From Pseudomonas sp. TTU2014-080ASC (GTDB taxonomy: Bacteria; Pseudomonadota; Gammaproteobacteria; Pseudomonadales; Pseudomonadaceae): DNA of 64,000 nt. Location: assembly GCF_001446935.1 (NCBI RefSeq), contig NZ_LKKK01000014.1:62001-126000 (forward strand), given 5' to 3'. The notes below the pieces were generated by a model. That model saw only the letters and a list, made by a program, of their open reading frames with translations, did not search any database and was not told the origin of the DNA. Positions 48,074 to 56,766 of the stretch are shown one piece after another. Each line of letters starts with the position of its first letter. The first letter of the stretch is position 1. Both the position numbers and the translations under genes were made by a program.

Positions 48074-49203
48074 GCGGATTCTCCAGCACCAGCCAGGCAG
48101 TCAAGCAGCGCCTGGCCCATTAATTCACGTCGCCAGCCTTTAAGGGACTCTGGCAGTTGATACGGTCCGTTGGGGTAGCCGGACTTCAATAAGGCTTCGA
48201 GGGTTTTCTTGCGCATCATCAGCTCTGGTGCAATATCCAACCGCTCGCCTTCGCGCAAGCCGATGCTGCGTAGCTTCTTCAGCAGCCCTGTTGCTTCAAG
48301 GGGCAACGGCTCTGGCAGCGCTTCGGGCCATTCTGATGCTGGTGTGGCGGCAGCATCGCGGATCAGTTGCAGCAAAAACTCGCCGTCCTGTCGCACGGTG
48401 CGCGGGTGCATGTCTTCAATGCGAGCCAGCGAAACCAGATTGTCCGGTTGTGTGCGGGCTAAAGGCCACAGTGAGTTTTCCCTAAGAACTCGGTTACGCG
48501 GCTGGTTGCGCGCACGTGCCTGCCGCTCGCGCCAGGCACATAAGGCGCGCAGCACGGCAAGTTGCTGGCGTGACAGTTTCCACGCCAGCTTCGCCTCGCG
48601 GTAGGCCAGTTCTGGCGGAACTTCGCGGCGCATCTGGCAGACCAATTCGGCCCCGTCTTCAATCACCCACTGGTATTTATCGGCACTGAGCTTGTCTTTC
48701 AAATGACGGTAGATGACCGCCAGATGTACCACGTCCTCTGCGGCGTAACTGACTTGCGTGTCCGACAGTGGGCGCTGCAGCCAGTCTGAACGGGTTTCCC
48801 CTTTGGGCAATTCAATATCAAGGACTGACTGCACCAGTCGGGAGTAGCCCATAGAAAAACCAATATTGAGGTATCCGGCAGCCAACTGCGTATCGAACAG
48901 CGGACTCGGCAAACTACCTGTCAGGCGGTGGAAGACTTCCAGATCTTCGCTGCATGCATGCAGGACCTTAACCACTTGCGGATCTTGCAGCAGCTCTGCG
49001 AACGGAGTCCAGTCGCTGATCAGCAGAGGGTCAATCAGGTAAGCGCGCTCTCCTTCACTGACCTGAACCAGCCCGGCAATCGGGTAAAAGGTATCAACCC
49101 GCATGAACTCAGTATCGAGCGCTACATACGGCAACGCCCGCCATGCTGCGCAATGTTGCGCAAGGCTGGCGTCATCGCCAACCCATTGAATTTCAATCGC
49201 CAC
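48070..49203 (-). CDS. rnd: Ribonuclease D
   Basis: RNase D trims 3' ends of tRNA precursors and other structured RNAs. The 377-residue protein has a DEDD exonuclease domain with D30 and E32 in YVALDTEFMRVDTFYP. The third acidic site is in HACSEDLEVFHRL, and the fourth (with Tyr) in VSYAAEDVVHLAVIYRHL. Two HRDC-like domains follow in the C-terminal half. It is the first gene of the rnd-ycgL-dehydrogenase unit, opposite the beta-propeller gene. Confidence 0.96.
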   Translation of the reverse strand: MAIEIQWVGDDASLAQHCAAWRALPYVALDTEFMRVDTFYPIAGLVQVSEGERAYLIDPLLISDWTPFAELLQDPQVVKVLHACSEDLEVFHRLTGSLPSPLFDTQLAAGYLNIGFSMGYSRLVQSVLDIELPKGETRSDWLQRPLSDTQVSYAAEDVVHLAVIYRHLKDKLSADKYQWVIEDGAELVCQMRREVPPELAYREAKLAWKLSRQQLAVLRALCAWRERQARARNQPRNRVLRENSLWPLARTQPDNLVSLARIEDMHPRTVRQDGEFLLQLIRDAAATPASEWPEALPEPLPLEATGLLKKLRSIGLREGERLDIAPELMMRKKTLEALLKSGYPNGPYQLPESLKGWRRELMGQALLDCLAGAGESA

Positions 49204-49341
49204 ACGGCTCTCCCACTAGTGATGCCGCAAAGTATATATCGGCCACCCTGCACTTGTGATGCGCTGATACCATTGAACGACAGGCCAACACACGGATAGG
49301 CCTGCGACGACCACTTATATCCGGCCAGGAATATAAAAACG

Positions 49342-50403
49342 ATGAAAAAGCTTCTTGTCCTGCTCGTACTTCTGATCACAGCCAGCGCCATCTGGCTGGC
49401 TATAACTCCCAGCCCAATTCAACCTCTGGGCTGGCAGCCTCCTGAAGCACCGGCCATGACTGGCGTAATGGAACCGAATGACACGCTGATGAAGGCAGAA
49501 CTGGTTGCCTGGGGGCAGCTCCGTGGTCCTGAAGATACTGCGATGGACAGTGAAGGCCGCCTCTACGCGGGTTTACACGACGGGCGGATTGTCCGCATCT
49601 TTGCTGACGGCGGGCAGGAGACATTTGCCGATACGCAGGGGCGGCCATTGGGCATGGACTTCGACACTCACGGCAACCTGATTGTGGCTGACGCCTATAA
49701 AGGCCTGTTAAGCATTGATCCGCAGGGACAGATCAGTGTCCTGACGACCGAAGCCGAGGGCGTCCCTTTCGCCTTTACGGATGACCTGGATATCGCCAGC
49801 GACGGCACCATCTATTTCAGCGATGCCAGTTCTCGCTTTCAGCAGCCTGATTACCTCCTCGATTTGCTGGAGGCACGCCCGTATGGTCGTCTATTGAGCT
49901 ATGAGCCACAGAGCAAAGAAACTCGCGTTCTGCTCAAGGACCTGTATTTCGCCAATGGTGTCGCGCTGTCAGCTGCCGAAGACTTCGTTCTGGTTAACGA
50001 GACTTACCGATACCGCATCACCCGCTACTGGCTTAAAGGTGAAAAAGCTGGGACCCATGATGTCTTTATCGACAACCTGCCCGGCCTGCCAGACAACCTG
50101 CAGGGCGACCGTGAAGGCACCTTCTGGGTTGCCCTGCCATCGCCGCGTAAGGCTGATGCAGACCTGTTGCACCGTTTGCCTTGGGTAAAACAACAGTTGG
50201 CCAAGTTACCGCGTAGCTTCTGGCCAAAGGCCACACCTTACGGCCTGGTGATTGCCCTAAACGAACAAGGACAGATCACCCGGAGCCTGCATGATGTCAC
50301 CGGCAACCATCTGCGCATGATTACCTCCGCCAAACCGGTTGGCGACTATCTCTATATGGGCAGTCTCGAGAACGACCGTATCGGCAAGCTGAGAATTCGT
50401 TGA
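49342..50403 (+). CDS. Membrane-anchored SMP-30/strictosidine-synthase-like beta-propeller protein
   Basis: This is a 353-residue protein with an N-terminal TM anchor (MKKLLVLLVLLITASAIWLAITP) and a periplasmic six-bladed propeller. The propeller includes GPEDTAMDSEGRLYAGLHDGRIVRI, GNLIVADAYKGLLSID, TDDLDIASDGTIYFSDASSRF, and FANGVALSAAEDFVLVNETYRYRITRYWLKG. It is of the strictosidine-synthase/SMP-30 superfamily, often lactone or ester hydrolases with a Ca2+ centre. The reaction is unknown. A hairpin terminator follows. Confidence 0.85.
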   Translation: MKKLLVLLVLLITASAIWLAITPSPIQPLGWQPPEAPAMTGVMEPNDTLMKAELVAWGQLRGPEDTAMDSEGRLYAGLHDGRIVRIFADGGQETFADTQGRPLGMDFDTHGNLIVADAYKGLLSIDPQGQISVLTTEAEGVPFAFTDDLDIASDGTIYFSDASSRFQQPDYLLDLLEARPYGRLLSYEPQSKETRVLLKDLYFANGVALSAAEDFVLVNETYRYRITRYWLKGEKAGTHDVFIDNLPGLPDNLQGDREGTFWVALPSPRKADADLLHRLPWVKQQLAKLPRSFWPKATPYGLVIALNEQGQITRSLHDVTGNHLRMITSAKPVGDYLYMGSLENDRIGKLRIR

Positions 50404-50409
50404 GTCAGT

Positions 50410-50456
50410 CCTGCCAGCGGGGACGCTTAAGCTGTCGCCCCCGCTAAGGCAGGTTT
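50410..50456 (+). terminator. Terminator after the beta-propeller gene
   Basis: CCTGCC plus AGCGGGG (50410-50422) pairs with CCCCGCT plus GGCAGG (50439-50453), with a short T tail. Confidence 0.65.
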
Positions 50457-50493
50457 ATCATGTGGCGCATATTTGCCCCACAGGATGACTGGC

Positions 50494-51348
50494 ATGCCTC
50501 TCGCTCAACTGATCAGCGTCGACCAACTCAAACAGCGCCTCAACCAACCTAGACTGCGCATACTGGATTGCCGGTTTGCGCTGGACAATCCGGCCTATGG
50601 CAAAGATCGCTATGCCGAAGGGCATGTTCCGGGCGCACACCACGCCGACCTCAATGAAGACTTGTCCAGCCCGGTTATCAAGGGCGTTACCGGACGCCAC
50701 CCACTGCCAAGTCCCGATGCCCTGAGTGAGCGTTTGCGCCAGTGGGGCATCAATCAGGACAGCGAAATTGTGCTCTACGATGATGGCAGCGATGCCTTTG
50801 CTGCGCGCGCTTGGTGGACCTTAGTGTGGCTCGGCAAGCGCGATGGCGTTTATCTGCTGGATGGTGGCATGAAGGCTTGGCGTGAGGCCGGTGGCGCGCT
50901 GAGCCAAGCGGTGCCTGATTACGCGCTGGGTAACTTCCAGGGCCAGCCAGACCCTCTCCTATTGGTTAGTGCTGAAGATCTGCAACAACGGCTAGGCGAT
51001 ACAAGCCTGACACTTATCGATGCCCGCGCATTGCCCCGCTTTAAGGGTGAAGTGGAACCATTGGACCCTGTCGCCGGGCATATCCCCGGTGCTCAGTGCG
51101 CGGTGTATCTGGGCAATCTCGACAGCAATGGACGCTTCCTCAGCCCTCAACAACTCCGTGAACGTTTCACCGGTCTGCTACAAGGGCGTCCGGTTAGCGA
51201 GCTGGTGGCCTACTGCGGTTCCGGTGTGACTGCCTGCCATAACCTATTTTCCCTGTGCCTTGCCGGATATCCGCTGGCACCGCTTTACGCCGGCTCTTGG
51301 AGTGAGTGGGTAACCAACCCAGAGCGACCGGTTGCTACGGGCGAGTAA
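50494..51348 (+). CDS. sseA: Two-domain rhodanese, 3-mercaptopyruvate sulfurtransferase-like
   Basis: This 284-residue protein carries two rhodanese domains. The N-terminal one (LRILDCRFALDNPAYGKDRYAEGHVPGAHHADLNED) lacks the active Cys. The C-terminal active loop is YCGSGVTACHN; CGSGVTA resembles the CG[S/T]GVTA of 3-mercaptopyruvate sulfurtransferases rather than the CRxGx[R/T] of thiosulfate rhodanese. ATG 50494 (MPLAQLIS) has AGGA 8 bp away, preferred over ATG 50485 and TTG 50473. It probably transfers sulfur to cyanide or thiols. Confidence 0.9.
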   Translation: MPLAQLISVDQLKQRLNQPRLRILDCRFALDNPAYGKDRYAEGHVPGAHHADLNEDLSSPVIKGVTGRHPLPSPDALSERLRQWGINQDSEIVLYDDGSDAFAARAWWTLVWLGKRDGVYLLDGGMKAWREAGGALSQAVPDYALGNFQGQPDPLLLVSAEDLQQRLGDTSLTLIDARALPRFKGEVEPLDPVAGHIPGAQCAVYLGNLDSNGRFLSPQQLRERFTGLLQGRPVSELVAYCGSGVTACHNLFSLCLAGYPLAPLYAGSWSEWVTNPERPVATGE

Positions 51349-51354
51349 TTGCAG

Positions 51355-51394
51355 AACGCCTCTTTACTTCAGTCGCGGGAAATAAAGAGGCGTT
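51355..51394 (+). terminator. Terminator-like hairpin after sseA
   Basis: AACGCCTCTTTA (51355-51366) pairs perfectly with TAAAGAGGCGTT (51383-51394). The loop is long and the T-run short. Confidence 0.55.
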
Positions 51395-51566
51395 TAAGCA
51401 TCAATCGCTATATGCACTCACGCTGAAAATTAAAAACAATTTAAAAACAGCTCTTTACAGCGACTTTATCGAGCTAGGCTTAAAGTGAAGCGGCTAAACC
51501 CGCTTCAGGCTGGGCCTTTTTGATTTCCGCTTACCCGCCCAGCCCGCCTGTTTGCTCGGAGGGTTT

Positions 51567-52052
51567 ATGGGTGTTGCCGCCAGTGAGTTGATTGAACACG
51601 TCATTCGTCCAACCCTGCTTGGACTCAACCGCCACTCTAGCGCTGCTGAAAACCTCCTACTGGGCGTTGCTGCCTGCCAATCACACCTCTGTCTCTGCCT
51701 GGATAACCCAAACGGCCATGGCATCTACTGCATCAGCGAGGCGAGCCATCTCACGCTTTGGGATCACTTCCTGGCCCTTGAGCCGGACTTAGCCAGCCAG
51801 GTACGCGGGCTTGCCAGCCAGCATGCATTCCTCACAGCACCGCATCTGGAACTCACCGTTAATCTCCGCTATGCAACGGCGATTGCATGGATGCTCATAG
51901 AGGCACATCTTCACCCTCTTCCGCTTCCTGAGCAGCAGAGTGTTCAGGAAATGGCTCAACTTTGGCTAAAGGTCTTCAGACCAGACGGCCGTATCCGAGA
52001 CTTTGTATCTGCTTGGCACAAACATGTCGAACAAGCGTACAAAGCTGCCTGA
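51567..52052 (+). CDS. Lysozyme-like protein of phage type, likely catalytically dead
   Basis: This is a 161-residue protein. It matches, from memory, a group of phage and prophage lysozyme-like proteins that begin LxxxVRPxLxxxGLxSPAAExLLLGTAxxESxL, contain NLxYAxAxxRxHYxR, and end MAxYWKxxYNTPxGxGTxxxFVxAW. Here the counterparts are LIEHVIRPTLLGLNRHSSAAENLLLGVAACQSHL, NLRYATAIAWMLIEAHLHPLP and MAQLWLKVFRPDGRIRDFVSAW. The catalytic-type Glu of ExSHL is Gln (Q38). ATG 51567 is preceded by GGAGGG. It has no signal peptide and no phage neighbours. Confidence 0.55.
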   Translation: MGVAASELIEHVIRPTLLGLNRHSSAAENLLLGVAACQSHLCLCLDNPNGHGIYCISEASHLTLWDHFLALEPDLASQVRGLASQHAFLTAPHLELTVNLRYATAIAWMLIEAHLHPLPLPEQQSVQEMAQLWLKVFRPDGRIRDFVSAWHKHVEQAYKAA

Positions 52053-52161
52053 TTAGACAGTTTTTATTGATCTGGCCGCTCTAAACTGGGAACTTCAATC
52101 AGTTCAAGACAGTCTGCATCGAGCAGCTTACCGCCAATTCAAATAATCAGGAGCTCAACCC

Positions 52162-53391
52162 GTGGCTACTAAACTCTCAAGAACCTGCCTTTCGCTGGCC
52201 CTGATGTCTGCTGCCAGCCAAACCATCGCGGGGGGCTTTGCTCTGAGCGAGCAAAGCGTGAGTTCGATGGGAACATCATTCGCTGGTCGTTCATCCTCAG
52301 CCGAGGACGCGACAACAGTCGCCAGTAACCCTGCCGGTATGGCACGCCTCAAGCGTGAACAAATTTCAGCTGGCGCCGTACTCATTGATGCCAAAACTGA
52401 TATTTCTCACGCCAACGGGGTATTGAACGGCTCAAACGACGGCGACATGGTACCGCTGGTGGCGGTTCCCCTAGGCTTTTATGTAAAACCAATTGATGAC
52501 AACTGGTCATTTGGCCTCGGTGTTTATGTACCGTTTGGCCTGACAACTGATTACGAAAGTAATTTTCAGGGCCGCCTTGAAGGCAAGAAAAGCCATGTTC
52601 AGGTCATCACGGTTCAACCGACTGTGAGTTACCGCTTTAACGACCACCTTTCGGTCGGATTTGGTCCCACCATCAACCGCATTGACGGCGAACTTACCTC
52701 GGCAGTACCAAGCCCGTTAGGCGAAGCGAAGGTCAAAGTAAAAGGTGACGACACTGCGGTGGGATACAACGTCGGTGTGCTCTACGAGTTCACGCCGCAG
52801 ACCCGCGCCGGGCTCACCTACCACTCCAAGGTGAAGTACCGCCTCAAGGGCGATACCAAGATGGATTTGAGCAACTTCATCAACGTCAAATACAACGGTT
52901 CACTGCGCCTGACCACGCCTGAGTCGGTGGACTTCTCGGTGACGCATGAGCTCAATGACCGCTGGACGATCTACGCTGGCAGCACGTGGACACGCTGGAG
53001 CCGCCTGAAAGACATCACCGTGCAGAACGAAGGCGTTGCGCAACCTCTGTCCGGTGTACTCAGCACCATCACAGAACCGCAGAACTGGCATGACACCTGG
53101 GGCCATGCAATTGGTGCGTCTTACAAGCTGAACCAGCAGTGGACACTGCGCGCAGGCTTGGCGGTAGATCAGTCGCCTACCAACAATACGGATCGCTCGC
53201 CACGCATTCCAACTGGTGACCGCCGGGCACTCAGCCTGGGCGCTGGCTGGAGCCCGAACGACGATGTCACCATCGACGTGGCTTACAGCTACCTGCGCGA
53301 GGAGAAAGTCAGCGTGCGCTCCGAGGAGTACAACGCCGACTACAAGAACAGCGCTCATGGCCTCGGTGCACAAATCACCTACCGCTTCTGA
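52162..53391 (+). CDS. FadL-family outer-membrane protein
   Basis: This is a 409-residue outer-membrane channel for long-chain fatty acids or other hydrophobics. The GTG start at 52162 has AGGAG 8 bp before it. The signal (ATKLSRTCLSLALMSAASQTIAG) leads to GFALSEQSVSSMGTSFAGRSSSAEDATTVASNPAGMARL, the FadL N-terminal hatch with the NPAG motif. Barrel strands follow, ending in the terminal aromatic residue ITYRF. From memory PA1288 is the counterpart. It is a separate gene from the FadL-like protein at 23.9-25.5 kb. Confidence 0.92.
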   Translation: MATKLSRTCLSLALMSAASQTIAGGFALSEQSVSSMGTSFAGRSSSAEDATTVASNPAGMARLKREQISAGAVLIDAKTDISHANGVLNGSNDGDMVPLVAVPLGFYVKPIDDNWSFGLGVYVPFGLTTDYESNFQGRLEGKKSHVQVITVQPTVSYRFNDHLSVGFGPTINRIDGELTSAVPSPLGEAKVKVKGDDTAVGYNVGVLYEFTPQTRAGLTYHSKVKYRLKGDTKMDLSNFINVKYNGSLRLTTPESVDFSVTHELNDRWTIYAGSTWTRWSRLKDITVQNEGVAQPLSGVLSTITEPQNWHDTWGHAIGASYKLNQQWTLRAGLAVDQSPTNNTDRSPRIPTGDRRALSLGAGWSPNDDVTIDVAYSYLREEKVSVRSEEYNADYKNSAHGLGAQITYRF

Positions 53392-53410
53392 TCGACTGAT
53401 TCAGTGAAAC

Positions 53411-53453
53411 AAAAAAGGGGGAATACAGGATGACTGTATTCCCCCCCTTTTTA
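53411..53453. terminator. Bidirectional terminator between fadL-like and GPx genes
   Basis: AAAAGGGGGAATACAG pairs with CTGTATTCCCCC, continuing into CCTTTTT. It ends both converging genes. Confidence 0.9.
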
Positions 53454-53461
53454 ATGCGCCG

Positions 53462-54019
53462 TCAGGGTTGGTCAGCCTGCGAAGCGATGGCTTTCTCAAT
53501 CGCAGCAATCAGCTCCGGATCATCGGGTTTGGTCAGACTGGAAAAGCTGGCCAAAACATTGCCTTTGGCGTCCACAACATATTTATAAAAATTCCAGCGC
53601 GGCGCCCTGCTCTGTTTCGCCAACTCTTGGAATAAAGGAATAGCGTCATGACCTCTGACTGCTTGCGCATCGGTCATGCTGAAGGTCACACCGTAGTTGA
53701 CGTAGCAGACCTTGGCTGTTTCGGCGCTACTGTCTGCTTCCTGGCGGAAGTCATCCGAAGGCACACCGAGTACATTTAAGCCTTGATCCTTATAACGCTG
53801 GTATAGAGCCTCAAGACCAGTGAACTGCTTAGTGAAGCCACAAAAGCTGGCGGTATTTACAACCAGCAGAGGCTTACCAGCAAAGCGCTCACACAAGTTG
53901 ATCGACTGGTCGCTGCGCAGTTGTGGCAATTCACCCTGCAGCAACACCGGACATTCTTGCGCCATCAAGGGCGTACCCAGCGTCAGCAGTCCTAGCACGC
54001 ATAGACTCTTGAGATTCAT
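53462..54019 (-). CDS. Exported glutathione-peroxidase-family protein
   Basis: This is a 185-residue thioredoxin-fold peroxidase with a signal peptide (MNLKSLCVLGLLTLGTPLMAQ), so it is probably periplasmic. The peroxidatic Cys is C60 in NTASFCGFTKQF. The Trp-Asn pair of the active site is visible in RWNFYKYVV. The Gln expected in the NQF motif is replaced by Asp (PSDDFRQE), which may weaken activity. It is the last gene of a unit with the MFS carrier and a 40-residue membrane protein. Confidence 0.9.
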   Translation of the reverse strand: MNLKSLCVLGLLTLGTPLMAQECPVLLQGELPQLRSDQSINLCERFAGKPLLVVNTASFCGFTKQFTGLEALYQRYKDQGLNVLGVPSDDFRQEADSSAETAKVCYVNYGVTFSMTDAQAVRGHDAIPLFQELAKQSRAPRWNFYKYVVDAKGNVLASFSSLTKPDDPELIAAIEKAIASQADQP

Positions 54020-54042
54020 AGCTACCCGCCTTTTCAATTGGC

Positions 54043-54165
54043 TCAACACACACTTAAGCCCATTTGCAGTAACGCCAACCCGCCCTGCTGCCAGCCCCAC
54101 CAAGCCAGGCCGATCAACAACAGTGCAGCAGCAACCAGCAGCCCCTTAAGTGTTTCCTGTTTCAC
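54043..54165 (-). CDS. 40-residue single-pass membrane protein
   Basis: A short gene is well supported by its signals. GTG at 54165 overlaps the MFS stop (GTGA), AAGGGG lies 7 bp upstream, and TGA is at 54043-54045. The product reads MKQETLKGLLVAAALLLIGL, then AWWGWQQGGLALLQMGLSVC, giving one TM helix of about 15 hydrophobic residues and an amphipathic tail. It sits between the MFS carrier and the GPx gene, with 23 bp to the latter. A role as a small partner of the carrier or an assembly factor is only inferred. No family name is recognised. Confidence 0.7.
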   Translation of the reverse strand: MKQETLKGLLVAAALLLIGLAWWGWQQGGLALLQMGLSVC

Positions 54166-55370
54166 CCGTTAACCCCTTGCATCCGCAGCCGAGCCACTGG
54201 CTCTTCCCGCACAGGCCAGTTCAACAGCGCTGCCATTAAGCTAAGAAGGATGGAGATCTGCCAGACCAAATCATAGCTGCCAGTATGGTCATACACATAT
54301 CCACCCAGCCAACCGCCCATAAACGAACCCAACTGATGGAACAGGAAGACAATCCCACCGAGCATGGATAGATTGCGCACACCAAACAAAGTGGCAACGG
54401 TCCCATTAGTCAGCGGCACAGTAGACAGCCACAACAGCCCCATAGCCATGCCGAAGGCGTAGGCACTCCAGCTGCTCAGTGGCGCCAACAAAAAAATGAC
54501 GATTACCGAACCACGCAGCAAATACAGTGCACTTAACAGCTTAGGCTTAGAATAGCGGCCGCCCAACCAGCCGGCTCCGTATGTACCGAAGATATTGAAC
54601 AGCCCGACCAGGGCAAGCACCGTCGTCCCCACCATTGCCGGTAAATGCTGATCAACCAGATAGGCAGGCAGGTGCACGCCGATAAATACGACCTGAAAAC
54701 CACACACGAAAAAACCCAGCGCCAACAGCCAGAACCCCTTGTGAGTGCAAGCTTCACGCAGCGCCTCACCCAGACTTTGCTGTGGACCATGGTCAGCCTG
54801 GCGGACGTCCGTCAGCATCCTGGCGAGCGGCAAAATCAACGCGATCAGCAGACCAAGTACAATCAGCGCCCCCGACCAACCCAACCAGCCAATCAAGCCT
54901 AATGAGCCCGGCAACATCGCAAATTGCCCGAACGAACCGGCAGCCGCTGCAACACCCATAGCCATACTGCGTTTCTCGATCGGAGCCGCGCGTCCTACTG
55001 CCCCCAAAATGACTGAGAAGGATGTCCCGGACAGTCCCAAACCGATCAGAACCCCAGCGCTTAGGGAGAGCCCAAGGGGCGACTCGGTGAGCGCCATGCA
55101 GAGCAAACCCACGGTGTATAAAACACCGCCAACGATCACCGCCTTCTTCACACCAAAACGATCCGCCAGCGCCCCCGTAACAGGTTGCACCAAGCCCCAG
55201 ACCAGATTCTGCAGGGCGATGGCAAAGGCGAAGACCTCTCGCCCCCACCCGAAATCGGCGCTCATCGGCGCGAGAAACAGCCCAAAGCCGTGCCGAACCC
55301 CCAGCGACAAAGCCAGAATCAATGAGCTGCCCAGCAATAACAGAAACGCACCACGCCCTAACGCGCCCAT
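54162..55370 (-). CDS. MFS transporter (monocarboxylate/OFA-like)
   Basis: This is a 402-residue 12-TM carrier of the major facilitator superfamily, in the group that includes oxalate/formate and monocarboxylate-type carriers. Loop 2-3 has the pattern GALADRFGVKKAVIVGG. Other conserved parts are MGVAAAAGSFGQF and GTYGAGWLGGRYSKPK. The substrate is unknown. It lies 98 bp after cobS on the same strand, so co-transcription with the cobalamin genes is possible but not proven. From memory PA1286 is the counterpart. Confidence 0.85.
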   Translation of the reverse strand: MGALGRGAFLLLLGSSLILALSLGVRHGFGLFLAPMSADFGWGREVFAFAIALQNLVWGLVQPVTGALADRFGVKKAVIVGGVLYTVGLLCMALTESPLGLSLSAGVLIGLGLSGTSFSVILGAVGRAAPIEKRSMAMGVAAAAGSFGQFAMLPGSLGLIGWLGWSGALIVLGLLIALILPLARMLTDVRQADHGPQQSLGEALREACTHKGFWLLALGFFVCGFQVVFIGVHLPAYLVDQHLPAMVGTTVLALVGLFNIFGTYGAGWLGGRYSKPKLLSALYLLRGSVIVIFLLAPLSSWSAYAFGMAMGLLWLSTVPLTNGTVATLFGVRNLSMLGGIVFLFHQLGSFMGGWLGGYVYDHTGSYDLVWQISILLSLMAALLNWPVREEPVARLRMQGVNG

Positions 55371-55468
55371 AGTTTTCTCAATCCGATCTACTCAACTGCG
55401 AAGCATTCATTGCCCGCGTTTGGGTCACAACTGTTCTTTGGTGTAACACCGTACTTATCAGTGGCGAC

Positions 55469-56194
55469 TTATAGGGCCAACGTCAGCACAATTGCGCACT
55501 CACTGATCTCTACCAATGCGCCTGCCGTATCACCGGTGCAGCCACCAAGCCGCTGCAGCATCAGTCGGCGCAAATAGAAGAAGACACCCAGCCCCACCAT
55601 CAGCACCATTCCACCTGTCCAGCCAAACAGCAACACAGCTAGCAGATTCAGCCCGATCACCCGACGTAACGCCGTATGCGGCATGTACTCAACCAGAGCT
55701 GCACCCAAGCCTCCTGCACGCAGATAAGGCGTTATCAGTAGCAACAGCGGCAGCAACACACGGGCCAACCAAGGTGCCAGCAGCAGGTACACCCCATGCC
55801 CTGCATCAAGGATGGCCACAATTGCCGCAAACTTCAGCAACAGCAGTAGAACCAGGCTAACCACGGCAATCGGCCCGCTGGCTGGGTCTTTCATAATCCG
55901 CAGCGTGCGCTCGACATCGCCCAAGCCTCCGACCCAAGCATCAGCAGAATCAGCCAGCCCATCAAGGTGGAGGGCACCCGTCACTGCAACCCAGAGCGTG
56001 AGAATCAGCGCGCCCTGCAGCAACAGCGGCGCACCTTCAGTCAGGGCCTGTACAGCCCAAAGCAATCCGCCGATCAACAGCCCAACCGCAGGATAGAACA
56101 GCAGTGAGCGGCCGACCTGTTGGGGTTCAGGCATCGCCGACAAACTAACGGGCAGACGTGTTAAAAACTGCAGCGCAATCCACCAGGCGTTCAT
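55469..56194 (-). CDS. cobS: CobS, cobalamin synthase
   Basis: CobS joins adenosyl-GDP-cobinamide and alpha-ribazole (or its phosphate) to make cobalamin; it is an integral inner-membrane enzyme (also called CobV). The 241 residues start MNAWWIALQFLTRLPVSL. They carry the signature HLDGLADSADAWVGGLGDVERTLRIMKDPASGPIAV, with the GLADSADA and KDP acidic patches for metal, in a protein of about six TM helices. Its start overlaps the cobC stop by 4 bp. Confidence 0.95.
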   Translation of the reverse strand: MNAWWIALQFLTRLPVSLSAMPEPQQVGRSLLFYPAVGLLIGGLLWAVQALTEGAPLLLQGALILTLWVAVTGALHLDGLADSADAWVGGLGDVERTLRIMKDPASGPIAVVSLVLLLLLKFAAIVAILDAGHGVYLLLAPWLARVLLPLLLLITPYLRAGGLGAALVEYMPHTALRRVIGLNLLAVLLFGWTGGMVLMVGLGVFFYLRRLMLQRLGGCTGDTAGALVEISECAIVLTLAL

Positions 56195-56766
56195 TGCAGC
56201 TCCTTAAGCTCACCCTTCTCGCTCAGAACGACCTGAAAGCGCTGGGCGAAGCCAACCGGAACCTGCAGCAGACCGTTACGCGGCAAACCGCGGGCCTTTG
56301 CCACCAGTAAGCGGATTACGCCACCGTGGGTCACAGCCAGAATGTGCTGCCCGGCATGGCGCTCATACAGGCGCTGCAGAGCCTGCATAATTCGCGCCTC
56401 AAAGGCTTGCAAGGGTTCACCATCCGGCGGCGTGAAAGCATACGGATCTTCCCAGAACCGGGTCAGTGCAGCGGCTTCCGTCTGCATCAGCTCGGCACTG
56501 CTGCGCCCCTCCCAAAGACCAAAATGCAGCTCCTGCAAATCTGCCTCATAACTCAACGAACAGCCACGCGCCGCTGCGAGCTCCTCAGCAAAGTGCGCAC
56601 AACGCTGTAACGGCGAAGTCACGATATGATCCCAACGGCATTTTTCTGAGACCGCGGCACGCAGCTGCGCCCAGCCAGTGTCAGTCAGTGGATCGTCCGT
56701 GCTGCCCCGAAAACTACCGGCCAGTTCGCTTTCGCCATGGCGGATCAGCTCAAGCGTCAGGCTCAT
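56191..56766 (-). CDS. cobC: CobC, alpha-ribazole phosphatase
   Basis: CobC is a histidine phosphatase family enzyme that removes the phosphate of alpha-ribazole-5'-phosphate. The 191-residue protein has the catalytic RHGES at 9-13, DDPLTDTGWAQLR, and the second His in LAVTHGGVIRLLV. The acidic segment ELHFGLWEGRSSAELM is present. Overlaps of 4 bp with cobT and cobS mark the operon. Confidence 0.93.
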   Translation of the reverse strand: MSLTLELIRHGESELAGSFRGSTDDPLTDTGWAQLRAAVSEKCRWDHIVTSPLQRCAHFAEELAAARGCSLSYEADLQELHFGLWEGRSSAELMQTEAAALTRFWEDPYAFTPPDGEPLQAFEARIMQALQRLYERHAGQHILAVTHGGVIRLLVAKARGLPRNGLLQVPVGFAQRFQVVLSEKGELKELQ

